DNA of 64,000 nucleotides from Roseateles sp. SL47 (GCF_026625885.1 NZ_CP113068.1:3286001-3350000), one strand, 5' to 3'; shown: positions 9,250 through 18,019, numbered from the stretch's first letter. A program made the numbers and translations. The notes: a model not told the origin generated them from the sequence alone.

Positions 9250-10376
9250 CATCAACAGCCCAACGTGTCCTCATTATTGGCGGAGGCTTCTCCGGCATGT
9301 CCGCCGCTATTGCGCTCAGACGTCAGGGCGTTCAGGTCGATCTGGTGGAGATCGACCCAGGCTGGCGCTCCTATGGGGCCGGCATCAGCCTGGGAGGGGC
9401 CACGCTTCGTGCGTTCAGCCAATTGGGAATCCTGCAGGATTTCCTGCGCGAGGGGTGGGCCAGTGATAACGTGGCCATCTATACGCCCGAGGGGGTGAAG
9501 GTCGGTGAGATTCCCACCCCCCGAATCGCCGGGCCGGCCGTGCCGGGCGGCGGCGCCATCATGCGGCCGGTCCTGGCCCGCATCCTCGCCCGGGCCACGC
9601 GGGCCGCCGGTACGGATGTCCGGCTGGGCGTCACCTTTGAAACGATTGAAGACCTCGGTGACGAGGTGTCGGTTCGTTTCACCGATGGCCAGACGCGCCG
9701 GTATGACCTTGTCATCGGGGCGGACGGGCTCTACTCCAAAGTCCGTCAGACCCTGTTCCCGGAGGTGCAGGCGCCGAAGTACAGCGGGCAGGCGGTCTGG
9801 CGGGCCGTGTTGCCTCGTCCGCCGGAGATCACCACGGCGGTGATGTGGGTCGGCGGCGACGTGAAGCCGGGGGTCAATCCAGTCTCCAACGAAGAGATGT
9901 ACCTGTTCGTCACGGAGCATCGGCCGGTCAATGATCGCGTGGATCCGGCCACCTTCGTCGACCATCTGAGCGGGCTGCTGAAAGGGTTCCGGGTGCCCTT
10001 GATCCAGCGCATGTGTGAGCAGATCAGCGAGGGCGCGCAGATTGTGTTCCGGCCATTGGAAGGTTTGCTGGTCCCTCGGCCGTGGCACCGGGGGCGGGTG
10101 GTGCTGATTGGTGACACGGTCCATGCCACCACCCCACACATGGCGTCCGGTGCCTGCATCGGCATCGAGGATGCGCTGGTCCTGGCCGAGGAACTGGGCC
10201 GCCACGCCGAAACCGAAGCGGGCTTGTTGGCGTTCCAGGCGCGCCGCTGGGAGCGCTGCCGGATGGTGGTGGAGAACTCCGCGCGCCTGGGTGAGATCGA
10301 AATGACCCATGGCAGCAAGGAAGAGCACGGGTCCATCATGCGTGAGACGCACATGGCGCTGGCCCAGCCCATCTGA
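9246..10376 (+). CDS. FAD-dependent class A monooxygenase
   Basis: This is a 376-residue aromatic-hydroxylase-type flavoprotein. It has the N-terminal GGGFSG dinucleotide fold at residues 12-17, the DG-type motif VIGADGLYS near 157-165 and the GD motif RVVLIGDTVHATTPH near 285-300. These three mark group A monooxygenases, which use NAD(P)H and O2 to hydroxylate phenolic or enolic substrates. AGGAGA precedes the start, and its stop is 10 bases before the permease ATG. In this operon it could prepare the ortho-dihydroxy ring for the extradiol enzyme, which is inference. It needs no ferredoxin, so the Rieske protein probably serves another partner. Confidence 0.85.
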   Translation: MTSTAQRVLIIGGGFSGMSAAIALRRQGVQVDLVEIDPGWRSYGAGISLGGATLRAFSQLGILQDFLREGWASDNVAIYTPEGVKVGEIPTPRIAGPAVPGGGAIMRPVLARILARATRAAGTDVRLGVTFETIEDLGDEVSVRFTDGQTRRYDLVIGADGLYSKVRQTLFPEVQAPKYSGQAVWRAVLPRPPEITTAVMWVGGDVKPGVNPVSNEEMYLFVTEHRPVNDRVDPATFVDHLSGLLKGFRVPLIQRMCEQISEGAQIVFRPLEGLLVPRPWHRGRVVLIGDTVHATTPHMASGACIGIEDALVLAEELGRHAETEAGLLAFQARRWERCRMVVENSARLGEIEMTHGSKEEHGSIMRETHMALAQPI

Positions 10377-10386
10377 AGGAATGGCC

Positions 10387-11544
10387 ATGAACCACACAAT
10401 TGGCAAGGGCGGCATCTTCGCCTTGATGGTGGCGCATTGCGCCGGCATGGTGGACTTGGTGGCGCTGCCGGTCTGGATCGGTGCGCTGGTGCAGGACTTC
10501 GGCCGTGACCCCCAGCAGGCCGGCGGCATCGTCACGCTCTTTCTGCTGGGAGCGGTGGTAGCCAGCATCGGCATCGCCCGGCAACTTGCCGAGGTGAATG
10601 GCCGATTCTGTGCCGCGCTCGGTTATGGCTTGGCGGCCATCGCTTTTCTCGCCATGCCGGCCACGCAAAACATTTCATGGATCGCTGCCTTGCACTTCGG
10701 GGCCGGGTTGAGCGCTGGCGCCGCTCTGAGCGTCACGCACGGCACGATCGGCCGCGCGGGCAATCCTCATCGGCTGTTTGCACTCGCTGGAATGGCCTTG
10801 GGGGTGTTTGCCATCGGCTTTCTCGGTTTTGCCGCTCCCCTCGTGAGCGAAGCGGGTGGGGCGGCCCTGTTCCGCCTCTTTGCGGGGGTGATGGCGACGG
10901 CATCGTGCTTGTCACTGGTCGCCTTTCCGGCGCTGCACAAGCCGTCCTCCGGCACCACCCTGGGCGCCCCGGCTATTCCGGCGGCGGCCTGGTACGGTGT
11001 GGCCGGCATCAGCCTGATGGCCCTGGTGCAGGCCATGGTCTTCAGCTTCCTGGAGCGGGCCGGCCATGCGCGGGGATTCAGCGTGGCGCAGATCACCAGT
11101 GTGCTGATTGCGGTGGGGGTGGTGAACCTCTTCCCTGCGGCCGCTGCCGCGCTGCTCGAGCGGCGCCTGCATCCGTCTTCGGTGCTGCTCGCTGGGCCGA
11201 TTGTGCAAGCCGGCGTTGCGGCGACGCTCATGGGGACGGCCGGCTTTGGTGCCTATGCGGCCGCGGCCGCAGTGTTTTCGGCGGTGATGATCTTCACGCA
11301 CACCTTCGCCTTTGGCGTGATTGGTCGCAGGGATCGTGGTGGAAGGGCGGTCGCAGCCACCCCCGCCATGCTGATGACCGGTGCCGCCATCGGCCCGGTT
11401 CTGGGCGGCACGCTGGTGAAGCACGTGGGCTTTTGGAGCCTCGGCATTGCTGCGGCGGTGCTGGCTTGTGTGTCCTTTGCCTGCTTCCTGCTTGCGCAAC
11501 GACCTGATCCGATGCCCGCATCCAACCTGGAGCCCACCGTATGA
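10387..11544 (+). CDS. MFS transporter
   Basis: This 385-residue, very hydrophobic protein has about twelve predicted transmembrane helices in two halves separated near residue 190, which fits a major facilitator superfamily permease. I chose the ATG at 10387 because AAGGA sits about six bases upstream; the in-frame ATG at 10381 is too close to it. Its place inside the catabolic run, coupled to the next gene by an ATGA overlap, suggests uptake of the pathway substrate or release of an intermediate. Sequence alone does not tell which compound or direction. Confidence 0.8.
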   Translation: MNHTIGKGGIFALMVAHCAGMVDLVALPVWIGALVQDFGRDPQQAGGIVTLFLLGAVVASIGIARQLAEVNGRFCAALGYGLAAIAFLAMPATQNISWIAALHFGAGLSAGAALSVTHGTIGRAGNPHRLFALAGMALGVFAIGFLGFAAPLVSEAGGAALFRLFAGVMATASCLSLVAFPALHKPSSGTTLGAPAIPAAAWYGVAGISLMALVQAMVFSFLERAGHARGFSVAQITSVLIAVGVVNLFPAAAAALLERRLHPSSVLLAGPIVQAGVAATLMGTAGFGAYAAAAAVFSAVMIFTHTFAFGVIGRRDRGGRAVAATPAMLMTGAAIGPVLGGTLVKHVGFWSLGIAAAVLACVSFACFLLAQRPDPMPASNLEPTV

Positions 11545-12344
11545 GACCCCGCAAGACGAATCGCCGCATGGTGGACCTGTCCATCTTCCTGGAAAACGAC
11601 GTGCTGTCGGACCCACCGCCGTTGGCCCCGAAGATCACCTATCAAACGCACAAGGAAACGGTGGGCGAATTCATGTCGCTGCTGCCGGGGACCCAGGCCG
11701 AGGACTATCCGGACGGTGAGGCCGCCGCTGCCGAATGGGTCACCCTCACCACGCACAGCGGCACCCACCTGGATGCCCCATGGCACTTCCATTCAACACA
11801 AGACGCCAAGAATGGCGGCGCCAGGCCCTCCATGACCATTGACCAGGTGCCGTTGGAATGGTGCATGCAGCCCGGGGTGAAGCTGGATTTCCGGCATCTG
11901 CCGGATGGCCACGTGGTGTCCGCCGCCGAGGTGGAGGCGGAACTCAAGCGTATTGACTGGGAACTTCAGCCCCTGGACATCGTGGTGGTGAATACCCGTG
12001 CCGGCCAGCGTTATGGTCAGCCGGACTATGTCCGCACCGGTTGTGGCATGGGCTACGAAGCCACCATGTATCTGCTGGAGCGGGGTGTTCGCTTGACCGG
12101 CACCGACGCCTGGAGTTGGGACGCGCCCTTTGTCTACACCTCCGAAAAAATCAGGCAGACGGGTGACACGTCGCTGATCTGGGAAGGTCACAAGGCAGGC
12201 CGTGACATCGGGTATTGCCACCTCGAAAAGCTGCACAACCTGGAGGCGCTGCCGCCCCACGGTTTTACGGTCGCCTGTTTCCCGCACAAGATCCGCGCGG
12301 CTTCGGCTGGATGGACGCGCGCCGTTGCCATCTTTGAGGAGTAA
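11541..12344 (+). CDS. cyclase family (kynurenine formamidase-like) metal hydrolase
   Basis: This is a 267-residue member of the cyclase family (Pfam PF04199). The diagnostic metal motif HSGTHLDAPWH is present at residues 72-82. Known members include bacterial kynurenine formamidase and isatin hydrolase; they hydrolyse amides or lactams with a divalent metal, and several occur in aromatic degradation clusters. The start overlaps the MFS stop by 4 bases, and the cupin gene follows with no gap. The reaction here may be hydrolysis of a cyclic or amide intermediate, but that is not fixed by the sequence. Confidence 0.8.
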   Translation: MRPRKTNRRMVDLSIFLENDVLSDPPPLAPKITYQTHKETVGEFMSLLPGTQAEDYPDGEAAAAEWVTLTTHSGTHLDAPWHFHSTQDAKNGGARPSMTIDQVPLEWCMQPGVKLDFRHLPDGHVVSAAEVEAELKRIDWELQPLDIVVVNTRAGQRYGQPDYVRTGCGMGYEATMYLLERGVRLTGTDAWSWDAPFVYTSEKIRQTGDTSLIWEGHKAGRDIGYCHLEKLHNLEALPPHGFTVACFPHKIRAASAGWTRAVAIFEE

Positions 12345-12914
12345 ATGATGAGCTTGCCCCCCATTCATCGCGTGGTCACCGGCCATGATGACGCTGGACG
12401 TTCCAGGGTGTCCTCCCACGGGCCGCTACCCACGGTCCGCGAACTGGCGGCCATTCCAGGCACGGTGTTCCATGAGGTGTGGAGCACCGCAGCCAGCCCG
12501 GCACCGATCCACAACGGGCCGGACCCGACGCTTGGTCCGCTGGTGCTGCCGCCCCCCAAAAACGGCACCCGCATTCGATTTGTGGATATTCCTCCGGACA
12601 CCGAGGATTTCCTGTCCAACGGCGCGGGCCGCATGAAGGACGCCTTTGGTGAGATCGGTGATACCCACGCTTCCACGGTCAATGCGGAGTCCCCGCATCC
12701 GTTGATGCACCGCACCGAGTCGGTGGATTACGGCGTGGTGATCGAAGGAGAAATGACACTGGTACTGGATGTGGGGGAAGTCTCGCTGAAGCCGGGCAGT
12801 GTGGTGGTGCAACGGGGCACCAACCATGCCTGGGCGAATCGTTCGGACCGGCCGTGTCGAATGCTGTTTGTGCTGGTGGACGGTGTGTTCTCCGCTGGCC
12901 TCAAGGAGAGCTGA
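12345..12914 (+). CDS. cupin domain protein
   Basis: This 189-residue protein has one C-terminal cupin barrel. The first cupin motif appears around HPLMHRTESVDYGVVIEGE and the second around QRGTNHAWANRSDRPCR, giving histidine and glutamate residues that could hold a metal, though the first motif is degenerate. The ATG follows directly after the cyclase stop; an ATG at 12348 is equally possible. Proteins of this type recur in aromatic-catabolic operons, where they may be small dioxygenases, isomerases or binding proteins. No specific activity can be assigned. Confidence 0.75.
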   Translation: MMSLPPIHRVVTGHDDAGRSRVSSHGPLPTVRELAAIPGTVFHEVWSTAASPAPIHNGPDPTLGPLVLPPPKNGTRIRFVDIPPDTEDFLSNGAGRMKDAFGEIGDTHASTVNAESPHPLMHRTESVDYGVVIEGEMTLVLDVGEVSLKPGSVVVQRGTNHAWANRSDRPCRMLFVLVDGVFSAGLKES

Positions 12915-13901
12915 ATGCGCTTTGCCACATTGAAGAATGGGTTCAAGGATGGCCGCCTGGTGCTGGTGTCCCGGGATCTCACCACCTGTGTCAGTGCGGG
13001 CCCGATGGCACCGAGCCTGATCCATTTGATGGAACGATGGGACGAGCTGCTGCCGCAGCTTCGGCAACTGGATCAAAGGCTCCAGGCGGGCACCGCCGAG
13101 GGCATCCAGCCGCTGGTGCCGGAGCAGTGCGCCGCGCCGTTGCCGCGCAGCCCCCAGTGGTGCGACGCCTCGGCATTCCTCAATCACGGGCGATTGATGG
13201 AGCGGGCATTCAATACGCCGCCCATTCCTGATTTCGACACGATTCCGGTGATGTACCAAGGTGCCAGTGACGACTTCCTCGGGCCCTGCGACGATGTGCT
13301 TCTGCCCTCCGTTCAAGACGGCATTGATTTCGAGGGGGAATTTGGCGTGATCGTTGGCGAGGTGCCCATGGGGGCGTTGCCGCAGGCCTGCCTGGCGGCG
13401 GTGCGCCTCATTGTCCAGATCAACGACTGGAGTTTGCGGGCGCTGGGGCCGCGAGAGATGCGCAGCGGCTTTGGATTCCTCCAGGCCAAGCCCTCCACGA
13501 GCTTCGCTCCGGTGGCAGTGACACCCGACGAATTGGGGACGGCGTGGTGTGACGGTCGGGTTCACCTCGGTTTGCGGGTCACCTGGAACGGTGTCCATTT
13601 TGGACAAGCGCACGGGAGCGAGATGAACTTCGGGTTCGGCCAATTGATTGCCCATGCCGCTCGCACCCGGCGATTGACGGCAGGCACCATCATCGGCTCC
13701 GGCACGGTCTCCAACGAATCAAGTCAACGCGGCTCTGCCTGCATCGCCGAGCGCAGGGTGATTGAGATTCTCGAGACCGGTGCGGCCTCCACCGGCTTCA
13801 TGCAGTTCGGGGACCACGTCAGCATGCAGGCGGTCTTTGATGACGGCACGGACGCGCCCTTTGGCCGGGTGAACCAATACGTTCGGCAGGCGCGGCCATG
13901 A
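12915..13901 (+). CDS. fumarylacetoacetate hydrolase (FAH) family enzyme
   Basis: The 328-residue protein has the C-terminal FAH fold. Acidic metal ligands fit Asp138/Glu140/Glu142 (DGIDFEGEFGVIVG) and Asp171 (INDWS), and the conserved TIIGSGTVSN loop is at residues 258-267. FAH-family enzymes hydrolyse or hydrate diketo acids late in aromatic degradation. A good ribosome site (AAGGAGA) precedes the ATG, which follows immediately after the cupin stop. Downstream of ring opening it plausibly splits a C-C bond or hydrates a dienoate; fumarylacetoacetase itself is less likely because no homogentisate genes are present. Confidence 0.8.
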   Translation: MRFATLKNGFKDGRLVLVSRDLTTCVSAGPMAPSLIHLMERWDELLPQLRQLDQRLQAGTAEGIQPLVPEQCAAPLPRSPQWCDASAFLNHGRLMERAFNTPPIPDFDTIPVMYQGASDDFLGPCDDVLLPSVQDGIDFEGEFGVIVGEVPMGALPQACLAAVRLIVQINDWSLRALGPREMRSGFGFLQAKPSTSFAPVAVTPDELGTAWCDGRVHLGLRVTWNGVHFGQAHGSEMNFGFGQLIAHAARTRRLTAGTIIGSGTVSNESSQRGSACIAERRVIEILETGAASTGFMQFGDHVSMQAVFDDGTDAPFGRVNQYVRQARP

Positions 13902-14857
13902 CCCGGGTGGCCATCACCGGAGCGAGCGGCTTCATCGGACAGACGCTGTGCCGGCAGTTGCTGGCGAATGGGCTGGACGGGCAACCGGTGGGCTCATTGG
14001 CCTTGTTTGACCTCGATGTGTCGGTGTGGGCGGAGGAGGGCGGGCGAGACTCCCGCCTTCATCTCTTCGGCGGCAGCCTTGCAGATCCGCAGGTGCTGGA
14101 GGACCTCGTCCGCTGGGGCCCGGACGTTGTGTTCCATCTGGCCAGCGTACCGGGCGGCGCGGCCGAGCGGAATCGGGCACTGGGGCGTTCCGTCAACCTG
14201 ATGGCCACGCTCCAACTGATCGAGGCGCTCGGGCGGGATGTGGATCCAGTGCGTCTGGTCATGGCCAGTTCGATTGCGGTGTATGGCGACCACTTGCCGG
14301 CCCTCATTGAAGAGGCGAGTACGGTCCCGGCGCCGAAGTTGAGCTACGGCGCGCACAAACTGGCCTGTGAGACGGTGCTGGCTGATGAGACGCGGCGTGG
14401 GCGGATCGCCGGATGCGCGCTGCGTCTTCCCGGTGTGGTGGCCCGGCCCGGCCCGTCGTCGGGCTTGATGTCTGCTTTTATGAGCGACATCTTTTGGGCC
14501 CTGCGGGATGGACAGCCGATTCAGCTACCCGTGTCTGAAGCGGCCACGGCGTGGTGGATTTCCGGCCGGGCTTGCGCCAGGAATCTCCTGCATGCCGCCA
14601 CCTTGCCTCCGCAGTGCCTGCTGGCACGCAGCGTTTATCAAATGCCTGCGCTGCACCTGTCGATGGGCGAGTTGGTGGCCGCATTGGGCCAGCGATTTGA
14701 TCGAGATCCGATGCAATGGGTTCGCTACCGTCCCGACCCCCTGGTGCAGCAATTGTTTGGCAGCTATCCGCCGCTGCAGACGCCGCATGCAGACGCGGCG
14801 GGTTTTTGCAGCGATGGATCTCTGTTGGCACTGATCGACGCGGTCCTGCAAGGCTGA
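13898..14857 (+). CDS. NAD-dependent epimerase/dehydratase (extended SDR)
   Basis: This 319-residue extended short-chain dehydrogenase has the NAD-binding GASGFIG at residues 8-14 and the catalytic Tyr150-x3-Lys154 (SYGAHK), with a serine-rich strand (MASSIAVYG) before it. The overall look is close to D-erythronate dehydrogenase-like epimerases. It overlaps the FAH stop by 4 bases and ends the 13-gene run. A role in oxidising a hydroxy-acid or polyol left after ring cleavage is possible but unproven. A hairpin near 14780-14810 lies within the coding sequence and is not the operon end. Confidence 0.75.
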   Translation: MTRVAITGASGFIGQTLCRQLLANGLDGQPVGSLALFDLDVSVWAEEGGRDSRLHLFGGSLADPQVLEDLVRWGPDVVFHLASVPGGAAERNRALGRSVNLMATLQLIEALGRDVDPVRLVMASSIAVYGDHLPALIEEASTVPAPKLSYGAHKLACETVLADETRRGRIAGCALRLPGVVARPGPSSGLMSAFMSDIFWALRDGQPIQLPVSEAATAWWISGRACARNLLHAATLPPQCLLARSVYQMPALHLSMGELVAALGQRFDRDPMQWVRYRPDPLVQQLFGSYPPLQTPHADAAGFCSDGSLLALIDAVLQG

Positions 14858-15011
14858 ATGGTGGCATCGAAGCGCCTGCGGCCTGTGATCCCGCAACGAC
14901 ATGCACATGACATCGCGTCTTTGACCCCAAGGCTGCGTTGCACATCCTCGCGATGCCTCCAGTCATCACTGCGGTGTGCGCCTTGCCCAGGGCCCGGACG
15001 CCCTGCGTGTC

Positions 15012-15042
15012 TGTCGGCGGTGGCATCCTGTCACCGCCGACA
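15012..15042. terminator. hairpin in convergent gap, probable terminator
   Basis: Two perfectly complementary 11-base arms (15012-15022 and 15032-15042) enclose a 9-base loop. The hairpin lies in the 205-base gap between the + strand catabolic operon and the minus-strand heme-protein gene. No T-run follows on either strand, so it may need a factor or act as an mRNA 3' stabiliser. Confidence 0.45.
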
Positions 15043-15062
15043 CTCGGAACAGCCGTCGCTGC

Positions 15063-16535
15063 CTATTTCGCATTGCCCTGAATGGACCACAGGAAGTCGA
15101 GCTGCAGGTAGCCCTTGAAGGCCGGGTCCGTCCGCGAGAGGTAGAAGTCCGTCAGGTACGGCAGGCTGGCTTTTGGATTGGTCGGCGAAAAGGTGGCAGC
15201 GCCGTGGCAGGTCATGCAGTTGCTCTGAATGCCGACGGTGGCCATGTAAAGCCGCTGGGTGCCCGGCGCCAGGATGCCGGGATTGACGGGAGGCTCACCA
15301 AAGGTTCTGGCGTTGAATCCCGACTCCAGGTATGGGTTGAAGGCCGTCACCGGATAACCCACGCTTTTGCCGCCGACCGCAGGCTGATTGGGCGTCACCA
15401 TCTGGTAGCCGATCGACATGGCGTAGTGCGCTGCAGCACCCTTGAGCTGCGGCGGGCGGGCCTTGGCGATGGCGCTGCTGCTCGGCAGGGGCGGGTTGGC
15501 GGGGTTCGGCGTCCAGAAGTAGGTTTGCCAGGTCCACTCGTCAATCTCGCGCGAGGTGACGTGCATGGCCATGAGCAGCACCACATCGCCGACCTCCAGT
15601 GAACTGTTCCCCAGCAGCTTGTCGAAGCTGCTGATGTTGTCGGCCGTGACGGGAAAGCTCACGAAGTCACCCAGGCCGTAGGTGTTGGTCGGCGTGGGGC
15701 CGGTCTTGCAATCGGCGTCTATGGCGCTGGCCGTGGTGCTGCCGGTTTTCTTGACATCCACATAGACGCATCCCGGCCAATCCGGCTCAGGGAATCCCCG
15801 TTGGGTGATCTTGGGCGTGACGGTCTGGGGGGTGCCAGGCCAGGCGGGCATGGTGTAGATGCTGCCATTGAGCTTGGCTTTGGTGATGACCTTGTAGGTC
15901 GGCTTGGTGGTCACTGACCGGGCGGGAAAGCTGGGAATGGAGCGGATGTCGCCCGTGCCCGCGTTGTAGATCGCCTGCAGTGACTTCACCGAGAACAACT
16001 GGTTCTGTTGCGCCCAGGCTTGCGCGGCCGGGTCATAACCCACCGTGACAAAGATGCTGGCGTCCCGCTTTACCGCACTCGCCGGCTCCCTCGCGTTCGA
16101 CGCCGCTTCCGGCGCCGTCGGGACCGAGGCGCTTCCATGCGAGAACTGTCGTGGCCGTTCGAGCTTGAACAAGCGCTTGGGTGGGGTTGCCGTGGTTTCG
16201 ATGGCCGCCCCAGGTGTGATCGGCGGCAGATCCGCGATCTCGGCGGGGCTGAGCCAGGTGAGGTAGACCGGCACATTGGGCATGCCGAACTCGGACTGCC
16301 CGCTGGGCATCGTGAGCGATGTCCAGAGCCCCCAACCATGGAGGTTGATGGGGGCGGCCTGATCCTTGTTGATCCAGCCCATCAGGGTGTCCTTGGCCTC
16401 CGGGAACTTGTAGCCCTTGATGCCCGGATCCGGCAAGGGCACGGGGGTGGCCATGCTGACGCTGGAAAAAGCGAGTGCGGCGCACGCCAGTGTGCCGATG
16501 CGCACGCCGGCATGGAGCGCGGGGGTGAGTGTCAT
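15063..16535 (-). CDS. exported single-heme cytochrome c-like protein, unknown function
   Basis: The protein has 490 residues from the ATG at 16535, chosen because AGGAAGG lies just upstream and a signal peptide follows directly (cleavage near SMA-TP, about residue 30). One CMTCH heme c attachment motif is at residues 440-444 near the C-terminus. The rest shows no domain I can name. The size is far larger than a simple cytochrome c, so the heme domain is probably appended to a catalytic or binding region. It is transcribed toward the catabolic operon's end. An extracytoplasmic redox role is likely; involvement with the neighbouring operon is only positional. Confidence 0.7.
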   Translation of the reverse strand: MTLTPALHAGVRIGTLACAALAFSSVSMATPVPLPDPGIKGYKFPEAKDTLMGWINKDQAAPINLHGWGLWTSLTMPSGQSEFGMPNVPVYLTWLSPAEIADLPPITPGAAIETTATPPKRLFKLERPRQFSHGSASVPTAPEAASNAREPASAVKRDASIFVTVGYDPAAQAWAQQNQLFSVKSLQAIYNAGTGDIRSIPSFPARSVTTKPTYKVITKAKLNGSIYTMPAWPGTPQTVTPKITQRGFPEPDWPGCVYVDVKKTGSTTASAIDADCKTGPTPTNTYGLGDFVSFPVTADNISSFDKLLGNSSLEVGDVVLLMAMHVTSREIDEWTWQTYFWTPNPANPPLPSSSAIAKARPPQLKGAAAHYAMSIGYQMVTPNQPAVGGKSVGYPVTAFNPYLESGFNARTFGEPPVNPGILAPGTQRLYMATVGIQSNCMTCHGAATFSPTNPKASLPYLTDFYLSRTDPAFKGYLQLDFLWSIQGNAK

Positions 16536-16872
16536 GGTGCTGCCCTTCCTGTGATGGATGAGGTTGAAGATGGACTTCAATGCGGGGAGGGCCCGATCCC
16601 GTGAGCACCTGCGTGCAATGCGTGTCTTCTGGTCAAGCGCCAGCGGGACCCGATGCATGTGCGACACAGATCCTCCCTTGGCGGGTGGCGGCTGCTCTCA
16701 TGGCAGGATTCACCAACCCGGACAACACGGTACGCGGGCACCGTGCTGACGTCATCCGCAATGAAAATGATCTGGGGACGGGATTGCGGGTCCTGTGGCC
16801 GGCTCAAGGTTTCCAGCTCTGTCCAGGGACTTTGCGTTAGGCTCCAGGCGAGCATTCCCCAGGAGCGCCCGC
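16536..16872. other. divergent intergenic region
   Basis: This 337-base gap separates the heme-protein start (minus) from the VOC gene start (plus) and must hold both promoters. I see ribosome sites on each side but no convincing -35/-10 pair, operator or RNA structure. Confidence 0.4.
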
Positions 16873-17259
16873 ATGAAACGAGTGACCGGCATCGGCGGCA
16901 TCTTCTTCAACGCGAAGGACCCCGACGTCCTGCGCGCCTGGTATCAGCGCCATCTCGGCATCGATGTGCAGTCCTGGGGCGGCGCCTCGTTCCCATGGAC
17001 GGATGAGCAGGGTCAGCCAGTGGCCGGTGCAAGCGCGTGGTCCATCGGCGCGGCCGATGGCGAAGGCTTTGGCCCCGCCCGTGCCCCGTTCATGATCAAC
17101 TACCGCGTGCACGACCTGAAGGCGCTGCTGCAAGCGCTCCGGGCTGAAGGCTGCCAGGTGCTGAACGAGACCGATGAATCCGAATTCGGGAAGTTCGGAT
17201 GGGTCATCGATCCTGAAGGCAACAAGGTGGAGCTTTGGGAGCCGCCAGAGGGGCGCTGA
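16873..17259 (+). CDS. small VOC (glyoxalase/bleomycin-resistance) family protein
   Basis: This is a 128-residue single-module VOC protein. The start at 16873 is supported by AGGAG twelve bases upstream and by the typical opening of the fold (VTGIGGIFFNAKDPDVLRAWYQRHLGI). It ends with the family's DPEGNKVELWEP strand, whose glutamate can bind metal. Proteins of this type have very varied roles (isomerases, resistance proteins, dioxygenases), so none is assigned. It is a single gene between divergent and convergent neighbours. Confidence 0.75.
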   Translation: MKRVTGIGGIFFNAKDPDVLRAWYQRHLGIDVQSWGGASFPWTDEQGQPVAGASAWSIGAADGEGFGPARAPFMINYRVHDLKALLQALRAEGCQVLNETDESEFGKFGWVIDPEGNKVELWEPPEGR

Positions 17260-17284
17260 AGTGAGGCGATGCGCCCCGGAATGT

Positions 17285-17782
17285 TCACGCTCGCGGGATC
17301 TTTCCGACGGTTGAATGGGCGAGTCGTTGCGCCTTCATCGCAACCACCAGCGGCACCAACGTGGCCCCCACCGCATACGCAGCGACATCCATCCAATCGG
17401 CCGTGCTGCCCACGATGATGCGCAGCACCGGCTGGGTGATCTCCCAACCCATTTCTCCACGCACGTACTGGGACACCTCCACCAGGCACGCCACCGCGAG
17501 TGAAAGGCCTGCAATCCGTCGGGGAGGGGCACTGCGCACAGTGGCGATGAGGCAGTGCACCCAGGCCACCACAATGACGTCGCCCACATACCAACGCAGC
17601 CAGGCCATGTCCCGGCCTATCGTGGCAATGGCCACCTCGGCCAGGAAGATCAGCAGGGCCGCTGCAGCGTAGGCGGCGCTGAATCGCCAGGACGACCTGG
17701 CTGTTGTCGGCAAGCGGCGCTTGCGGGGAGGGGGGGAGTCAGCCGCAGACGCCGGCTCAAGGGCAGGAATGGTGTTGTTCAT
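17285..17782 (-). CDS. DUF2809-like membrane protein
   Basis: The protein has 165 residues from the ATG at 17782; a GTG at 17815 in the same frame is an alternative. After a basic, proline-rich head come about four transmembrane segments. The pattern YVGDVIVV, EVSQY and VGSTADWMDVAAYAVGA matches the DUF2809 family of small bacterial inner-membrane proteins of unknown role. It converges on the VOC gene with 25 bases between stops. No function is known. Confidence 0.65.
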   Translation of the reverse strand: MNNTIPALEPASAADSPPPRKRRLPTTARSSWRFSAAYAAAALLIFLAEVAIATIGRDMAWLRWYVGDVIVVAWVHCLIATVRSAPPRRIAGLSLAVACLVEVSQYVRGEMGWEITQPVLRIIVGSTADWMDVAAYAVGATLVPLVVAMKAQRLAHSTVGKIPRA

Positions 17783-18005
17783 TCGGCGCAGCGTAGTCCC
17801 GCACGGTGAGCTCACTGTGAAGTCCCCAGGAGTGCCCGTGGGCTAAGGTTCTCACCAGGTCTTTCCCCGCTTACATCCCTGCCGACTGCTGTAGCCGGGG
17901 CCGCCGCCAGGCCTCGCTGCGCCCACCACGGCACGCCGGTCCAGCCCCATCCCGCCTGCCTCGCAGCGCTGATTCACCCCGTTTCAAACAAACACGCCTC
18001 TCATA

Positions 18006-18019
18006 TGAAAGCGCTTTCA
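18006..18019. promoter_or_regulatory. LacI/GalR-type operator palindrome
   Basis: The perfect 14-base palindrome TGAAAGCGCTTTCA has the central CG and flanks typical of LacI/GalR-family operators. It lies 127 bases upstream of the GH16 gene start, in a 363-base gap (17783-18145) that otherwise shows nothing clear. It suggests sugar-responsive repression of the glucanase. The matching regulator gene is not in the window. Confidence 0.7.

Noticed and set aside
14775..14820. Hairpin followed by TTTTT
   Set aside because: It lies inside the epimerase coding sequence, 40-80 bases before its stop; a terminator there would truncate the gene.
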